A DNA stretch of 64,000 nt from Pontibacter ruber (GTDB lineage: Bacteria > Bacteroidota > Bacteroidia > Cytophagales > Hymenobacteraceae), in NCBI RefSeq assembly GCF_023630205.1, contig NZ_JALPRR010000003.1, positions 62,001 through 126,000 on the forward strand. The letters run 5' to 3'. The notes beneath the pieces are model-generated. The model was not told where the DNA came from, did not search any database, and worked only from the letters and a program-made list of their open reading frames with translations. Position 1 is the stretch's first letter; every line of letters begins with the position of its first letter. Shown here piece after piece: positions 26,233-34,958 of the stretch. Position numbers and translations under genes: made by a program.

Positions 26233-27798
26233 TTACTCTGTTCGCTTAGCGATAGTTGTACCCGGATGAAAGTTGGCGATCTGGCCAAATGTGTCCTTCA
26301 GTTTGGGGTATAGCGACTCGAACAAGGTATAGCTCTGCATGTAGAGCTGGTGAAGCTCAGGGTCGGGTTTATACGTCTTTTTTACCCGGATCATACTTCC
26401 GGCGTCCTCCAGTTTTTCAAGTATACCCAGCGCGTGCATTCCCAGTAGGGCAGCGCCAAAAGCAGAGCCCTCCGGGGATTCCGTCAGGTGTACCTCTTTG
26501 TTGAAAACATCTGCCAGCATCTGCACCCATACTTCGGATCTGGAAAAACCGCCGTTCGCATACAGGCAGGCAACCGGCCCGTTGGTTTGTTCCAGTGCTC
26601 TCCCAACGTGGTAAATGGTGAAGATCACCCCTTCCATCAACGCCCTCAGGAAGTGTTCGCGGGTATGGGTATAGTGTGCCCCGATAAAACAGGCGCGGGC
26701 TGCGGCATCCCAGATAGGGGCGCGCTCACCCAGCAGGTAAGGCAGACACAAGAGGCCGTCTGCTCCGGCGGGTATGGTGGCTGCTTTGTCGCAGAGCAGG
26801 GCATACGTATCAATATCTTGTTGCCGGGCTGCAGCCGTTTCGGAAGTATAAAAGTTGTCGCGGAACCAGCGCAGGGCTACGCCGCCGTTGTTCACCGAGC
26901 CCCCGATCACGTAATGGTGCTCGTTGAGCACATAACTGAAGAGCCGCTCCTGCAAATCAGTAACAGGCTTATTGGCCATCACCCGAATGGCGCCGCTGGT
27001 GCCAATGGTTACCACGGCCTCGCCGGCCCGCACCGCATGTGCACTTAAGTTGGCCAGGCATCCGTCGCTGGCCCCGATGATAAACGGAACCTCAGGCGGC
27101 AGTTGCAGGAGCGTAGCATAGGAAGCGTTCAGGTTCCGGAAAGAATAGGTAGGCGGTACGGGCTCGGGCAACTGTTCTTTGGTGATACCTGCTATCTTGA
27201 GGGCTTCCGGGTGCCAGTCCAAGTTAAAGAGATTGAACAAGCCCGTAGCCGAAGCCACCGAATAATCCGTTTTATACTTCCCGAAAAGCCGGAACAGCAC
27301 ATACTCTTTTATACCGATGAATTTGCCTGCTTTCCGGAAAATTTCCGGTTGATGGTCGCGGAGCCAGCACAGCTTGAACAAAGGCGACATGGGGTGCAGC
27401 GGCGTGCCGGTATGCAGGTAAAGGTGGTGTCCTGCGTCTGTGCTTTTGAGTTTAGCAACATACTCTCTGCTGCGGGTATCGGCCCAGGTGATCAGGTTGG
27501 TAAGCTTGTTCCCGTGGGCATCGACAGCCATCAGCCCGTGCATGGCACTGCTGAAGCTGACACCCTCCAGCTTATAAGCTGCCTGGTGCAATAATCTGAT
27601 TACTGCACCTAAGGTTTCCAGCACAGCCTCCAATACCTGTTCCGGGTCTAGTTCTGCCGTACCCGGCCCTGGGCTTAGGAGGGGGTATTCTTTTGCTTCC
27701 TGAAAAAGCACATGTCCCGTTATGCCGAAAGCTACAGCTTTGGTACTGGTCGTGCCGATATCCACACCAACAATCGCTTGCTTTCTCATAGGTTTCAT
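26233..27798 (-). CDS. gntK: Gluconokinase, FGGY family
   Basis: 521 residues from the ATG at 27798 (MKPMRKQAIVGVDIGTTSTK); the second Met gives a start at 27789. ATP-binding motifs of the FGGY fold are visible: DIGTTSTKAVAFG near the start, ITWADTRS, GASDGCLANLSAHAV, VTIGTSGAIRVM and the C-terminal NGGFSRSEVWVQMLADV. It phosphorylates gluconate to 6-phosphogluconate, the substrate of the enzyme encoded directly downstream. The subfamily is assigned from this neighbour, so another sugar is possible. Confidence 0.88.
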   Translation of the reverse strand: MKPMRKQAIVGVDIGTTSTKAVAFGITGHVLFQEAKEYPLLSPGPGTAELDPEQVLEAVLETLGAVIRLLHQAAYKLEGVSFSSAMHGLMAVDAHGNKLTNLITWADTRSREYVAKLKSTDAGHHLYLHTGTPLHPMSPLFKLCWLRDHQPEIFRKAGKFIGIKEYVLFRLFGKYKTDYSVASATGLFNLFNLDWHPEALKIAGITKEQLPEPVPPTYSFRNLNASYATLLQLPPEVPFIIGASDGCLANLSAHAVRAGEAVVTIGTSGAIRVMANKPVTDLQERLFSYVLNEHHYVIGGSVNNGGVALRWFRDNFYTSETAAARQQDIDTYALLCDKAATIPAGADGLLCLPYLLGERAPIWDAAARACFIGAHYTHTREHFLRALMEGVIFTIYHVGRALEQTNGPVACLYANGGFSRSEVWVQMLADVFNKEVHLTESPEGSAFGAALLGMHALGILEKLEDAGSMIRVKKTYKPDPELHQLYMQSYTLFESLYPKLKDTFGQIANFHPGTTIAKRTE

Positions 27799-28040
27799 GG
27801 CTTGCACGTATAGTACGCAACAAGGGCAAGAGGCAGTTATACTTGCCGGAATGGTTCTCCTCAAACGGAGCTGCTGTAGGCCATTTTGTACTACTTCGTA
27901 CTTTCCTCTTCCAGTGCTCCCACAGTCAAATCATGCTATACTTTTTAACTCAACAGACTACCTTTTGTATTTTCCGTACATGAGTTAACCTTTATTTAAA
28001 ATTTAAAATAGTATCACAACCGCTATTAGGTTAGCTTTAT

Positions 28041-30179
28041 ATGACGAAAGAAAATATTACAGTATACCCGGGCAGCCCTTTTCCGCTGGGCGCCACATGG
28101 GATGGAAACGGAGTGAACTTTGCACTGTATTCTGAAAATGCAACAGCGGTGGAGTTGTGCCTGTTTAACAGCACCACCGACGAGAAAGAATATGCAAAAG
28201 TTAAACTGACCGAGCGGACACACCACGTATGGCATACTTACGTGCCGGAGCTAAAGCCGGGGCAGCTGTACGGTTACCGGGTACACGGGCCTTACGAGCC
28301 GCATAACGGGCACCGTTTCAACCCAAACAAGCTCCTGATCGATCCTTATGCAAAGGCAGTGTCGGGTACCATCGAGTGGCACGATGCCCTGTTTAGCTAC
28401 GACATCGGCAACCCGAAGGAAGACATCAGTATGAGCAAGACCGACAGTGCTCCTTTTATACCGAAGTCTGTGGTGGTCGACCCTAATTTTGACTGGGGAA
28501 ACGATAAGTCTCCGAAGATCCCGTACCACAAGTCGGTTATTTATGAAACGCATGTAAAAGGATTTACAAAGCTGCACCCCGATATTCCGGAAGAAATCCG
28601 CGGTACCTATGCCGCCATTGCGCACCCGGCCACTATCAATTATCTGAAAGAACTGGGCATTACGGCAATAGAACTGTTGCCCGTGCACCATTTTGTGACG
28701 GACCGCCATCTGCATGAAAATGGTTTGACCAACTACTGGGGGTATAACTCCATCGGCTACTTTGCCCCCGATGTGCGTTACTCCAGCAGCGGCACCCTGG
28801 GCGAGCAGGTAATCGAGTTCAAGAACATGGTGAAAGAGCTGCACAAGGCGGGCATCGAAGTGATCCTGGATGTGGTGTACAACCATACCGCAGAAGGCAA
28901 TCACATGGGCCCGACGCTCTCTTTCAGGGGTATCGACAACGCCTCTTACTACCGGCTTACCGAAGACAAACGTTATTACATGGATTATACCGGCACGGGT
29001 AACACGCTCAACGCGATGATGCCGAGCGTGTTGCGCCTGATCATGGACAGCCTACGCTACTGGGTATTGGAAATGCACGTGGATGGGTTCCGATTCGACC
29101 TGGCCTCTACGCTGGCACGCGAACTGCACGAAGTAGACCGCCTGGGCTCTTTCTTCGACATCATCCACCAGGATCCTGTTATCTCGCAGGTAAAACTGAT
29201 CGCAGAGCCTTGGGATATTGGTGAGGGCGGTTACCAGGTGGGCAACTTCCCGGCTGGCTGGACCGAGTGGAACGGCAAATACCGCGACTGCATACGCGAT
29301 TACTGGCGCGGAGCCGAAAGTATGCTGGCCGAATTTGCCGAGCGCTTTACCGGCAGTTCCGACCTGTACCGGGATGATTACCGAAGGCCAACTGCCAGTA
29401 TCAACTTCGTGACAGCGCATGATGGCTTTACGCTCAACGACCTGGTTTCTTACAACGAGAAGCACAACGAAGCGAACGGCGAAAACAACAACGACGGCGA
29501 GAGCCATAACCGCTCCTGGAACTGCGGCGTGGAAGGCCCGACAGACGACCCGGAAGTACAGAAGCTGCGAAAACAACAGAAGAGGAATTTCCTGACCACG
29601 CTGTTTTTGTCGCAGGGGGTGCCGATGCTGCTGGCCGGCGACGAGATAAGCCGCACCCAGAAAGGGAACAACAACGCTTACTGCCAGGACAACGAAATTT
29701 CCTGGGTAAACTGGGAAGCTGCCGATAAAGAGTTGCTCCGCTTCACACAGAAACTGATTCATTTCTACCGTAAGCACCCGGTTTTCAGCCGCCGCGGTTG
29801 GTTCCAGGGGCAACCTATCAAAGGGATCGGTATAGAAGATATTGCTTGGTTTCTGCCGGAGGGCGACGAGATGTCGGAAGAGCACTGGAACAATGATTTT
29901 GCCAAATCCATGGCGGTGTTCCTGAACGGGCACGGGCTGCGAAGCAAAGGTCCGAAAGGGGAGCATATTGTGGATGATAACTTTTATGTGATCTTTAACG
30001 CGCACCACGAGCCGCTGGAGTATAAGCTACCGGAAAAGAAGTATGGCCAACGTTGGGTGAAGATTTTAGACACCCATGAAGGCAAGGTAGATGAGAACAT
30101 CAGCACCCATAAGCACGAGGAGGTGGTAACGGTAGCCGGTCGTTCGGTGGTGCTGTTGATCGAGGCCGGGAAAAAATAA
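28041..30179 (+). CDS. glgX: Glycogen debranching enzyme GlgX
   Basis: 712 residues. An N-terminal CBM48 (GATWDGNGVNFALYSENATAVELCLF) is followed by the GH13 barrel: region I DVVYNHTAE, region II with nucleophile Asp in DGFRFDLAS, region III with acid/base Glu in IAEPWDIG, and region IV FVTAHDGFTLNDL. The C-terminal beta domain ends in VVLLIEAGKK. It cuts alpha-1,6 branches of glycogen or limit dextrins in the cytosol. It stands alone; other glg genes are not in the window. Confidence 0.95.
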   Translation: MTKENITVYPGSPFPLGATWDGNGVNFALYSENATAVELCLFNSTTDEKEYAKVKLTERTHHVWHTYVPELKPGQLYGYRVHGPYEPHNGHRFNPNKLLIDPYAKAVSGTIEWHDALFSYDIGNPKEDISMSKTDSAPFIPKSVVVDPNFDWGNDKSPKIPYHKSVIYETHVKGFTKLHPDIPEEIRGTYAAIAHPATINYLKELGITAIELLPVHHFVTDRHLHENGLTNYWGYNSIGYFAPDVRYSSSGTLGEQVIEFKNMVKELHKAGIEVILDVVYNHTAEGNHMGPTLSFRGIDNASYYRLTEDKRYYMDYTGTGNTLNAMMPSVLRLIMDSLRYWVLEMHVDGFRFDLASTLARELHEVDRLGSFFDIIHQDPVISQVKLIAEPWDIGEGGYQVGNFPAGWTEWNGKYRDCIRDYWRGAESMLAEFAERFTGSSDLYRDDYRRPTASINFVTAHDGFTLNDLVSYNEKHNEANGENNNDGESHNRSWNCGVEGPTDDPEVQKLRKQQKRNFLTTLFLSQGVPMLLAGDEISRTQKGNNNAYCQDNEISWVNWEAADKELLRFTQKLIHFYRKHPVFSRRGWFQGQPIKGIGIEDIAWFLPEGDEMSEEHWNNDFAKSMAVFLNGHGLRSKGPKGEHIVDDNFYVIFNAHHEPLEYKLPEKKYGQRWVKILDTHEGKVDENISTHKHEEVVTVAGRSVVLLIEAGKK

Positions 30180-30246
30180 GAATCGTAGAAAGGAAGAGCA
30201 GCAGTGCTGTGGTTTAGAGTATGTACAGATTAAATTTTTACCTAGG

Positions 30247-30525
30247 ATGGAGATCAAGATAGTTCACGATGAAGAGTACCAACAGTTTACAATAGAGATG
30301 GGAGAGGACGATGCCGAACTGGCCTACTCCAAACCGGCGCCCGATACACTGGACTTTACACATACGTATGTACCGGAGTCAGCGCGCGGCAAAGGGATAG
30401 CCAACAAGCTGATCGAGGCCGGGCTGTGCTATGCAGAAGAAAACGGGCTACTCATTGTAGCTACCTGCCCGGTTGTAAAGAAGTTTATCAGCAGGAATCC
30501 TGATTATCAGAAACTGTTAAAATAA
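30247..30525 (+). CDS. Short GNAT acetyltransferase (YjdJ/GNAT_YidJ type)
   Basis: 92 residues of the compact N-acetyltransferase family. The core is LDFTHTYVPESARGKGIANKLIEAGL, where ARGKGIA forms the acetyl-CoA loop, followed by ATCPVVKKFISRNPDY. The family's biological substrate is unknown. It lies 67 bases after glgX and ends in a strong terminator. Confidence 0.88.
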   Translation: MEIKIVHDEEYQQFTIEMGEDDAELAYSKPAPDTLDFTHTYVPESARGKGIANKLIEAGLCYAEENGLLIVATCPVVKKFISRNPDYQKLLK

Positions 30526-30540
30526 ATTTTACAGCATATA

Positions 30541-30577
30541 AAACAGGCCTTTGGAAAACCAAAGGCCTGTTTCGTTT
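30541..30577 (+). terminator. Intrinsic terminator
   Basis: A perfect 14-bp stem (AAACAGGCCTTTGG and its complement) with loop AAAA, then TTTCGTTTT. It ends the small acetyltransferase gene and faces the minus-strand CHRD gene. Confidence 0.9.
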
Positions 30578-30619
30578 TAAAGGATTAGGAGCGGTTAATT
30601 CTTTATAATTGCCTGTTGC

Positions 30620-31225
30620 TTACTTACCGTTGTTCATTGTTCTGATCTGGCCGCAGGCGATGGGGAGTGTAGCTTCGTAGGTGCCATTTACTGTCATGCC
30701 GTGCAGTACAATCACATCGTTCTGAAGCGGCAGCAGGTCTATATTTTTAGTAATATCAAAGGTCATTTTATAATCGATGGTGCCATCTGGTGCAGTTGAG
30801 AACGGCGTTAACGAAAGCAGCACATCACCATAGTATGGCAAGCCTTCTGCCAGCTCCACGAGCCCGTCTCTGTCCGTATCAGCCGACATCGGCGGGCAAA
30901 CAGCATTCTTGTTTTTGTCTTTAAAGCCGTGAATATGTTGTGGGTGCAGCGCATCAGGCTCCAGCCCTGTTGCCTGTACATGCACGGTCAGCATATCTCC
31001 TTCCAGCATCAAGGTGGCAGTGCCACTTACCCCGGAATTGTTCAGCGGCATGATGTCCACGGTGTAGGTTTTGTTCTGGTTCAGAGAGTTTAACCGATGA
31101 CTTTCCTGCACCTGCTTGGCTGCCATTGTGGCGTCTGGTGCGACTTCCTCATCGCTGCAGGCACTGAAAACAAACAGGGTACTAACTGCCAAAAAAGCGG
31201 ATGGTTGTAAGAATAAGTTCTTCAT
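30620..31225 (-). CDS. CHRD-domain lipoprotein
   Basis: 201 residues from the ATG at 31225 (MKNLFLQPSAFLAVSTLFVFSAC), which gives a lipobox; the frame extends upstream by 71 codons without a signal peptide at its start. After a short linker, residues 50-190 form a CHRD-like domain with the GVSGTATLMLEGDMLTVHVQA strand and the HPQHIHGF motif. Such proteins are surface-exposed or periplasmic and of unknown role. A polar DTDRDGL segment could bind Ca2+. Confidence 0.85.
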   Translation of the reverse strand: MKNLFLQPSAFLAVSTLFVFSACSDEEVAPDATMAAKQVQESHRLNSLNQNKTYTVDIMPLNNSGVSGTATLMLEGDMLTVHVQATGLEPDALHPQHIHGFKDKNKNAVCPPMSADTDRDGLVELAEGLPYYGDVLLSLTPFSTAPDGTIDYKMTFDITKNIDLLPLQNDVIVLHGMTVNGTYEATLPIACGQIRTMNNGK

Positions 31226-31591
31226 AGTTTTGTTGTTAAGTTGTAAATTTTTTGATGTGCGATACTTACGGTTAACAATCGCTGAACCGGACAAATGTTT
31301 GAAAGGTAGTGGCGAATGGATATCAAAGGATGGTGAAAGGTAGGTTTTAGTTAGTGAATGGAAAATCCGGCTGCTTTTGAGCAACCTCAAGGAAAATGAC
31401 TGGCTATGATTTTCTTTAGGTTTTGCACCATTGCCCAAGGTGTGCCAACAGACAGCCCGGCCTTTTCAATGGTCTTCAAGATGATAGCACTACTACTTGA
31501 GTCAGAAGCTGTTCAGGAATTGAGGTTGAGATCATACTTGTGCTGCTCAGGAATTTGAGATTTCATACACACATCGTACACAGTAATTGCC

Positions 31592-31599
31592 TACTTTTG
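31592..31599 (+). promoter_or_regulatory. Probable -7 box TACTTTTG
   Basis: TACTTTTG matches the TAnnTTTG consensus and lies 33 bases before the ATG at 31632. It supports that start over the upstream ATG at 31587, which would precede transcription. A matching -33 TTTG was not found. Confidence 0.4.
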
Positions 31600-31631
31600 T
31601 GTATCCATACCTGGCACAAAGTGCAAAGCAT

Positions 31632-32030
31632 ATGCATAGAGGAGAGATCATAAAAGAAGCTATAAAGACAAGCGGCATCGCCATGAGCGTAGTAGCCGAC
31701 AAACTGGGCATCAGCCGGAAAACACTCTACAATAAGTTTAAGGAATCGGCAATACCCTATAGCTTTATACTTCGCCTGGGCGAGGTAATACACCACGATT
31801 TCTCAAAGGAGTTTCCGCACCTGAACAAGAGCATCAAAAAGGAAACCTTGCCACAAGCGCCGGCTAACCTGCTATTGCCTTTCGACGGCGAGCCGCAGGA
31901 AGCACCTAAGCCCAACACGTTGAAAGACTGCGAAGCAGAGCTGCTGCAGTTGCAACGCAAGTATATTGCCTTGCTTGAGAAGTTTAATGAGCTGCTCCTG
32001 AAAACCCAGCAGGAAGAAATGAAGATGTAA
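31632..32030 (+). CDS. HTH DNA-binding protein
   Basis: 132 residues from the ATG at 31632. The N-terminal 45 residues are a helix-turn-helix (GEIIKEAIKTSGIAMSVVADKLGISRKTLYNKFKES, named here by parts: VVADKLGISR is the recognition core). A proline-rich linker follows, then a C-terminal coiled coil (DCEAELLQLQRKYIALLEKFNELL) that may dimerise. It is a likely transcription regulator of unknown targets. Confidence 0.82.
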   Translation: MHRGEIIKEAIKTSGIAMSVVADKLGISRKTLYNKFKESAIPYSFILRLGEVIHHDFSKEFPHLNKSIKKETLPQAPANLLLPFDGEPQEAPKPNTLKDCEAELLQLQRKYIALLEKFNELLLKTQQEEMKM

Positions 32031-32158
32031 TCAAATCGATTTCCAGATGTTCCAATTAGGTAAGCTCACCCTAGCCCTCTCCTGAGCGGAAAGGGAGCTT
32101 TTTACCTGCTAACTTTTCCTGCTATAGCACAAAAGAACAGCTTATGGAGCTTTACCTG

Positions 32159-32617
32159 TTACCTTGCCTGTGGGAGTTCATCGGCACTGCCGGTACGGAA
32201 GGTGGCAACGGCTTTGTCGCCCTTGTAAAGCGTAAGAATTTCGCCTGCTATTCTGTAGGTTGTAACCTCTTCCAGCGTTTTGAGCAGGTAGTTTTCCAGC
32301 TCCATGTGCGGGCACGACATCCTGGTTACCGAAAGCTCATAGATCTTTAGCCTGTCACCGGTCAAATTATACTTCCCGCTAAACCGGTTGCACCCGGCAA
32401 AACCTTTTACATCACGGTCCTTGGCCTCGAACCTGAGGAAGCAGGGAGTGCCTTCGTCTGGAGCTATTTTTTCCTCACTGATAGAGTACAGTATCCAGTA
32501 GGTTTCTACTAGCGCGGTTGGCTCACCAATGGGTTGGGATGTAGGTACGGTGCAGGAAGTACCGAAGAGAAGTATAAACGCTATAAGTATGGCGAAAGCA
32601 GGGGCAGGTGTCAGCAT
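32159..32617 (-). CDS. META-domain lipoprotein
   Basis: 152 residues from the ATG at 32617 (MLTPAPAFAILIAFILLFGTSC), with a clear lipobox. The longer frame would run back through the terminator at 32706-32737. The META domain shows ETYWILYSI, the family motif GFAGCNRFSGKYNLTGD and MSCPHMELENYLLKTL. META/HslJ-like proteins sit in the envelope and are linked to stress or antibiotic tolerance in other bacteria; the role here is not known. Confidence 0.87.
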   Translation of the reverse strand: MLTPAPAFAILIAFILLFGTSCTVPTSQPIGEPTALVETYWILYSISEEKIAPDEGTPCFLRFEAKDRDVKGFAGCNRFSGKYNLTGDRLKIYELSVTRMSCPHMELENYLLKTLEEVTTYRIAGEILTLYKGDKAVATFRTGSADELPQAR

Positions 32618-32705
32618 AGTAAAAGTCTTTTTTGCAGATACGTACTGATAGCAATTAAGTATAGCTATACTTTGAACAGAGAAGGGTTGTAACCGTTCCC
32701 AAAAA

Positions 32706-32737
32706 CAAAAGCCCACAACCATGGTTGTGGGCTTTTG
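32706..32737. terminator. Perfect palindromic terminator
   Basis: CAAAAGCCCACAACCA followed at once by its exact complement, a 32-base perfect palindrome. It follows the stop of the disordered-protein gene on the minus strand. Confidence 0.85.
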
Positions 32738-32754
32738 CAATTTTACGGGTTGGT

Positions 32755-33693
32755 TTATCCTCTCAGGTCGCTTTGTCCCTGGCTGCTGATCGGGGAGTCG
32801 GCTGACCAGTCCGGGCCTGATTTACGGCCATAGCCACGCGGGCTGCGGCTTGGGTAATTATCGCTGGTGTGGTCGAAGAGTCCTTCGTCGCGGTCTTGCC
32901 CGTGATCGGCTAAGTAGGCTTTGTTAGAGCTGTAGCTGCCGGTCGAGTAGTTATCGTTGCGTCCTTCGCGGTTACGGTTGCGGCTGTCGTAGTTGGAGCC
33001 GTAATAGTTGCCATAGTCGTTCTGGCTTCTGTCGCGGGTATGCTCGCCACGATCGTAGTAGCGGTCGTCGAGGTTTTCGCTGTTTTCTATGCTGCGTCTG
33101 CCCGTCTGGGAGCCGTGTGCATAGTTATAGTTCTCGTCTGTTCCATACTGATCGAACCTTCTGCCATGCCCCGTGTTGCGGTAGCTGTTCTCCTGGCGGC
33201 TGTAGCGCTCGTTGTTGTTGTAATCAGCGCCGCCTTCGCGCCAGCCGGTGCCACGGGTTCTCTCATAACCGCCGTTGCGTTGGTTGCTCATGTATGGGTT
33301 CGGGTCGCCGTAGCGGTAGTGGTCTCTGCTTCCGGAGCCGGAATTGTAATTATCCTTATCCCGGTCGCCTTCGCCGCGGTGGCTGTAGCCCGTATTTTCC
33401 CACTGGTTCTGGTGCTGTTGTGCACCCTGCCGGCGATTGCCCTGCTGCTCGAAAGCGCCACGGTGGCTGCTGGCCCCGTAACCACCTACCGGACCCGGTG
33501 TGTTGCTGCCATAGTAAGATCCCTGGCTGCTGCTTACATTGCGGTATACATGCTCCTGGTCGGGCATGCCGTAGTAGTTGCCCTGGGTGGCGTTGTATCG
33601 GCTCAGGTAATTAGACAGGTTATAATCTCCTTCGTTCTGATCGTACGATCTGTTCTGGTTCTCTCGGTCGTAATAATGCTCGTTTCTATTCAT
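32755..33693 (-). CDS. Intrinsically disordered Tyr/Asn/Arg/Gly-rich protein
   Basis: 312 residues composed almost only of Y, N, R, G, S, D, Q and E. There is no Cys and almost no Ile, Leu, Val or Phe. Short repeated words such as NYYG, RDNY-like and GSYY-like units recur; no folded domain, signal peptide or membrane helix is seen. It resembles the hydrophilic disordered stress proteins found in Hymenobacter and Pontibacter, but lacks the SWFGD motif of some of them. A role in desiccation or oxidative protection, or in condensate formation, is inference only. Neighbours include a glyoxalase-like gene and catalase. The opposite strand is open but hydrophobic and is a shadow. Confidence 0.78.
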   Translation of the reverse strand: MNRNEHYYDRENQNRSYDQNEGDYNLSNYLSRYNATQGNYYGMPDQEHVYRNVSSSQGSYYGSNTPGPVGGYGASSHRGAFEQQGNRRQGAQQHQNQWENTGYSHRGEGDRDKDNYNSGSGSRDHYRYGDPNPYMSNQRNGGYERTRGTGWREGGADYNNNERYSRQENSYRNTGHGRRFDQYGTDENYNYAHGSQTGRRSIENSENLDDRYYDRGEHTRDRSQNDYGNYYGSNYDSRNRNREGRNDNYSTGSYSSNKAYLADHGQDRDEGLFDHTSDNYPSRSPRGYGRKSGPDWSADSPISSQGQSDLRG

Positions 33694-33818
33694 AGCTCAA
33701 TTGTTAGGATAAACATGGTTAACTCTGTTTTTAAACGAGCCTGCGCCTACAGTGTTTGAAAAATCCCTGAAAAGGCATGCCTTCTCAGAAGAACATCGGA
33801 GCATACTTGGGGCCTTGC

Positions 33819-34493
33819 TTATACAGCCTGGACAACCTGGCTGGAGCCGAGCGTTAATGTTCCGGGGTTGCCTGTCTGTACCGTAACGTGCATGGGTTTT
33901 GGGATGGCTTGGTTCAGTGTCGGGAACCACGGGCGCTGTTCCTCCACCACGATAAACATCCCTTCTTCATCACCTACTGCCTCAAATTTATCGTTTGCGG
34001 TTTTCCATCGTTGTAGCTGCAGCCGTGTTTTCAGTTCATTGGCACACCCCGTAACATCAGGTACAGGCAGGCCCACTTCTGCTATACTTAGTATTTGTGT
34101 TGCATCAAAAGCGCCCTCAGCGGTTGGTGCATTCCGGTGGGAGATCAGCTCGAGTATGTTGAAGTCAGGGTCGTAAAAGTATAAGGCCTGGGCACCCCAT
34201 TCTTCGTGCTGTATCACAGGGGTTGCGCTTCCGGACTGGTACAGTGCTGCTGCCCGGTTGTTTAGCCACGAAGCTGCTTCTTCTATTTTGCCAGCGGGAA
34301 TGTTGAAGGCAAAATGGTAAGGTCCTTCTTGAGATGTTTTTGTTGCTTTTCGGAAGGAGAGTGTGCTGCTTCCTACTGCTACCGTAAAGTAATTTTCTTC
34401 CTCTGAGATCAAAGGGAAACCCAGCACGGAAGTATAGAATTTCTTCAGCCTGGGAAGTAGGTTAGCTTCCAGCTCTAATGCGGTTATTTTCAT
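33819..34493 (-). CDS. VOC-family (glyoxalase/dioxygenase-like) protein
   Basis: 224 residues with two VOC modules. The first begins MKITALELEANLLPRLKKFYTSVLGFPL and includes PYHFAFNIP and YDPDFNILELISH, where the Glu is a typical metal ligand. The second covers ILSIAEVGLPVPDV to MFIVVEEQRPWFPT and is more divergent. It is a likely metal-dependent cytosolic enzyme acting on a small molecule; substrate unknown. Confidence 0.82.
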   Translation of the reverse strand: MKITALELEANLLPRLKKFYTSVLGFPLISEEENYFTVAVGSSTLSFRKATKTSQEGPYHFAFNIPAGKIEEAASWLNNRAAALYQSGSATPVIQHEEWGAQALYFYDPDFNILELISHRNAPTAEGAFDATQILSIAEVGLPVPDVTGCANELKTRLQLQRWKTANDKFEAVGDEEGMFIVVEEQRPWFPTLNQAIPKPMHVTVQTGNPGTLTLGSSQVVQAV

Positions 34494-34958
34494 GGTTTTA
34501 TGGTATGCAACGTTGGTAAGTAAGATACGAAAGCAGTGACCTGATTGCCGCCTTTGACCTTTGCTTTTAACTTAAGATTTGCAAGCTATATTTTCTTATC
34601 CATCTGTTACACCGGACCTGGCTTGGCATGTACACGTTAATAAAAATTGATACTCCTCTCTTTTGTAACGGTTGCCGCTGTGCAGCAATTACCTTTTAGA
34701 GTTTTGAACTACTACCGGACTGCCTGTTTGCTTAGATGAACAAAAAGGCTGCTTTAGATCTGACACTTTTAAGTATACCAAAGGTGTGGGTTCGCAGCCT
34801 TCCTCATACTTCCTAATCGCAGCATATCGAAAAGCGGGTGCAGATAACAATGACGTATGATCGGCTGTTATAGAAGAAGATCGTTTTTCAAGCTGCTCAT
34901 AATGAACACTATCGGGATAATGTCGTAAAAACAAAGCTAAGATTAAACCAATATTTTT
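34494..34958. other. Divergent intergenic region upstream of catalase
   Basis: 465 bases between divergent genes. A minus-strand frame of 81 codons (34689-34934) has weak protein character and is not called. The region should carry the catalase promoter; no clear operator was recognised. One AAGTATA word lies near 34768. Confidence 0.4.

Noticed and set aside
33040..33759. Plus-strand hydrophobic open frame of 239 codons
   Set aside because: It is antisense to the disordered-protein gene; its Val/Ala richness comes from the complement of Tyr/Arg/Asn codons.
34689..34934. Minus-strand open frame of 81 codons upstream of catalase
   Set aside because: Weak protein character, no motif, and it covers the region expected to hold the catalase promoter.
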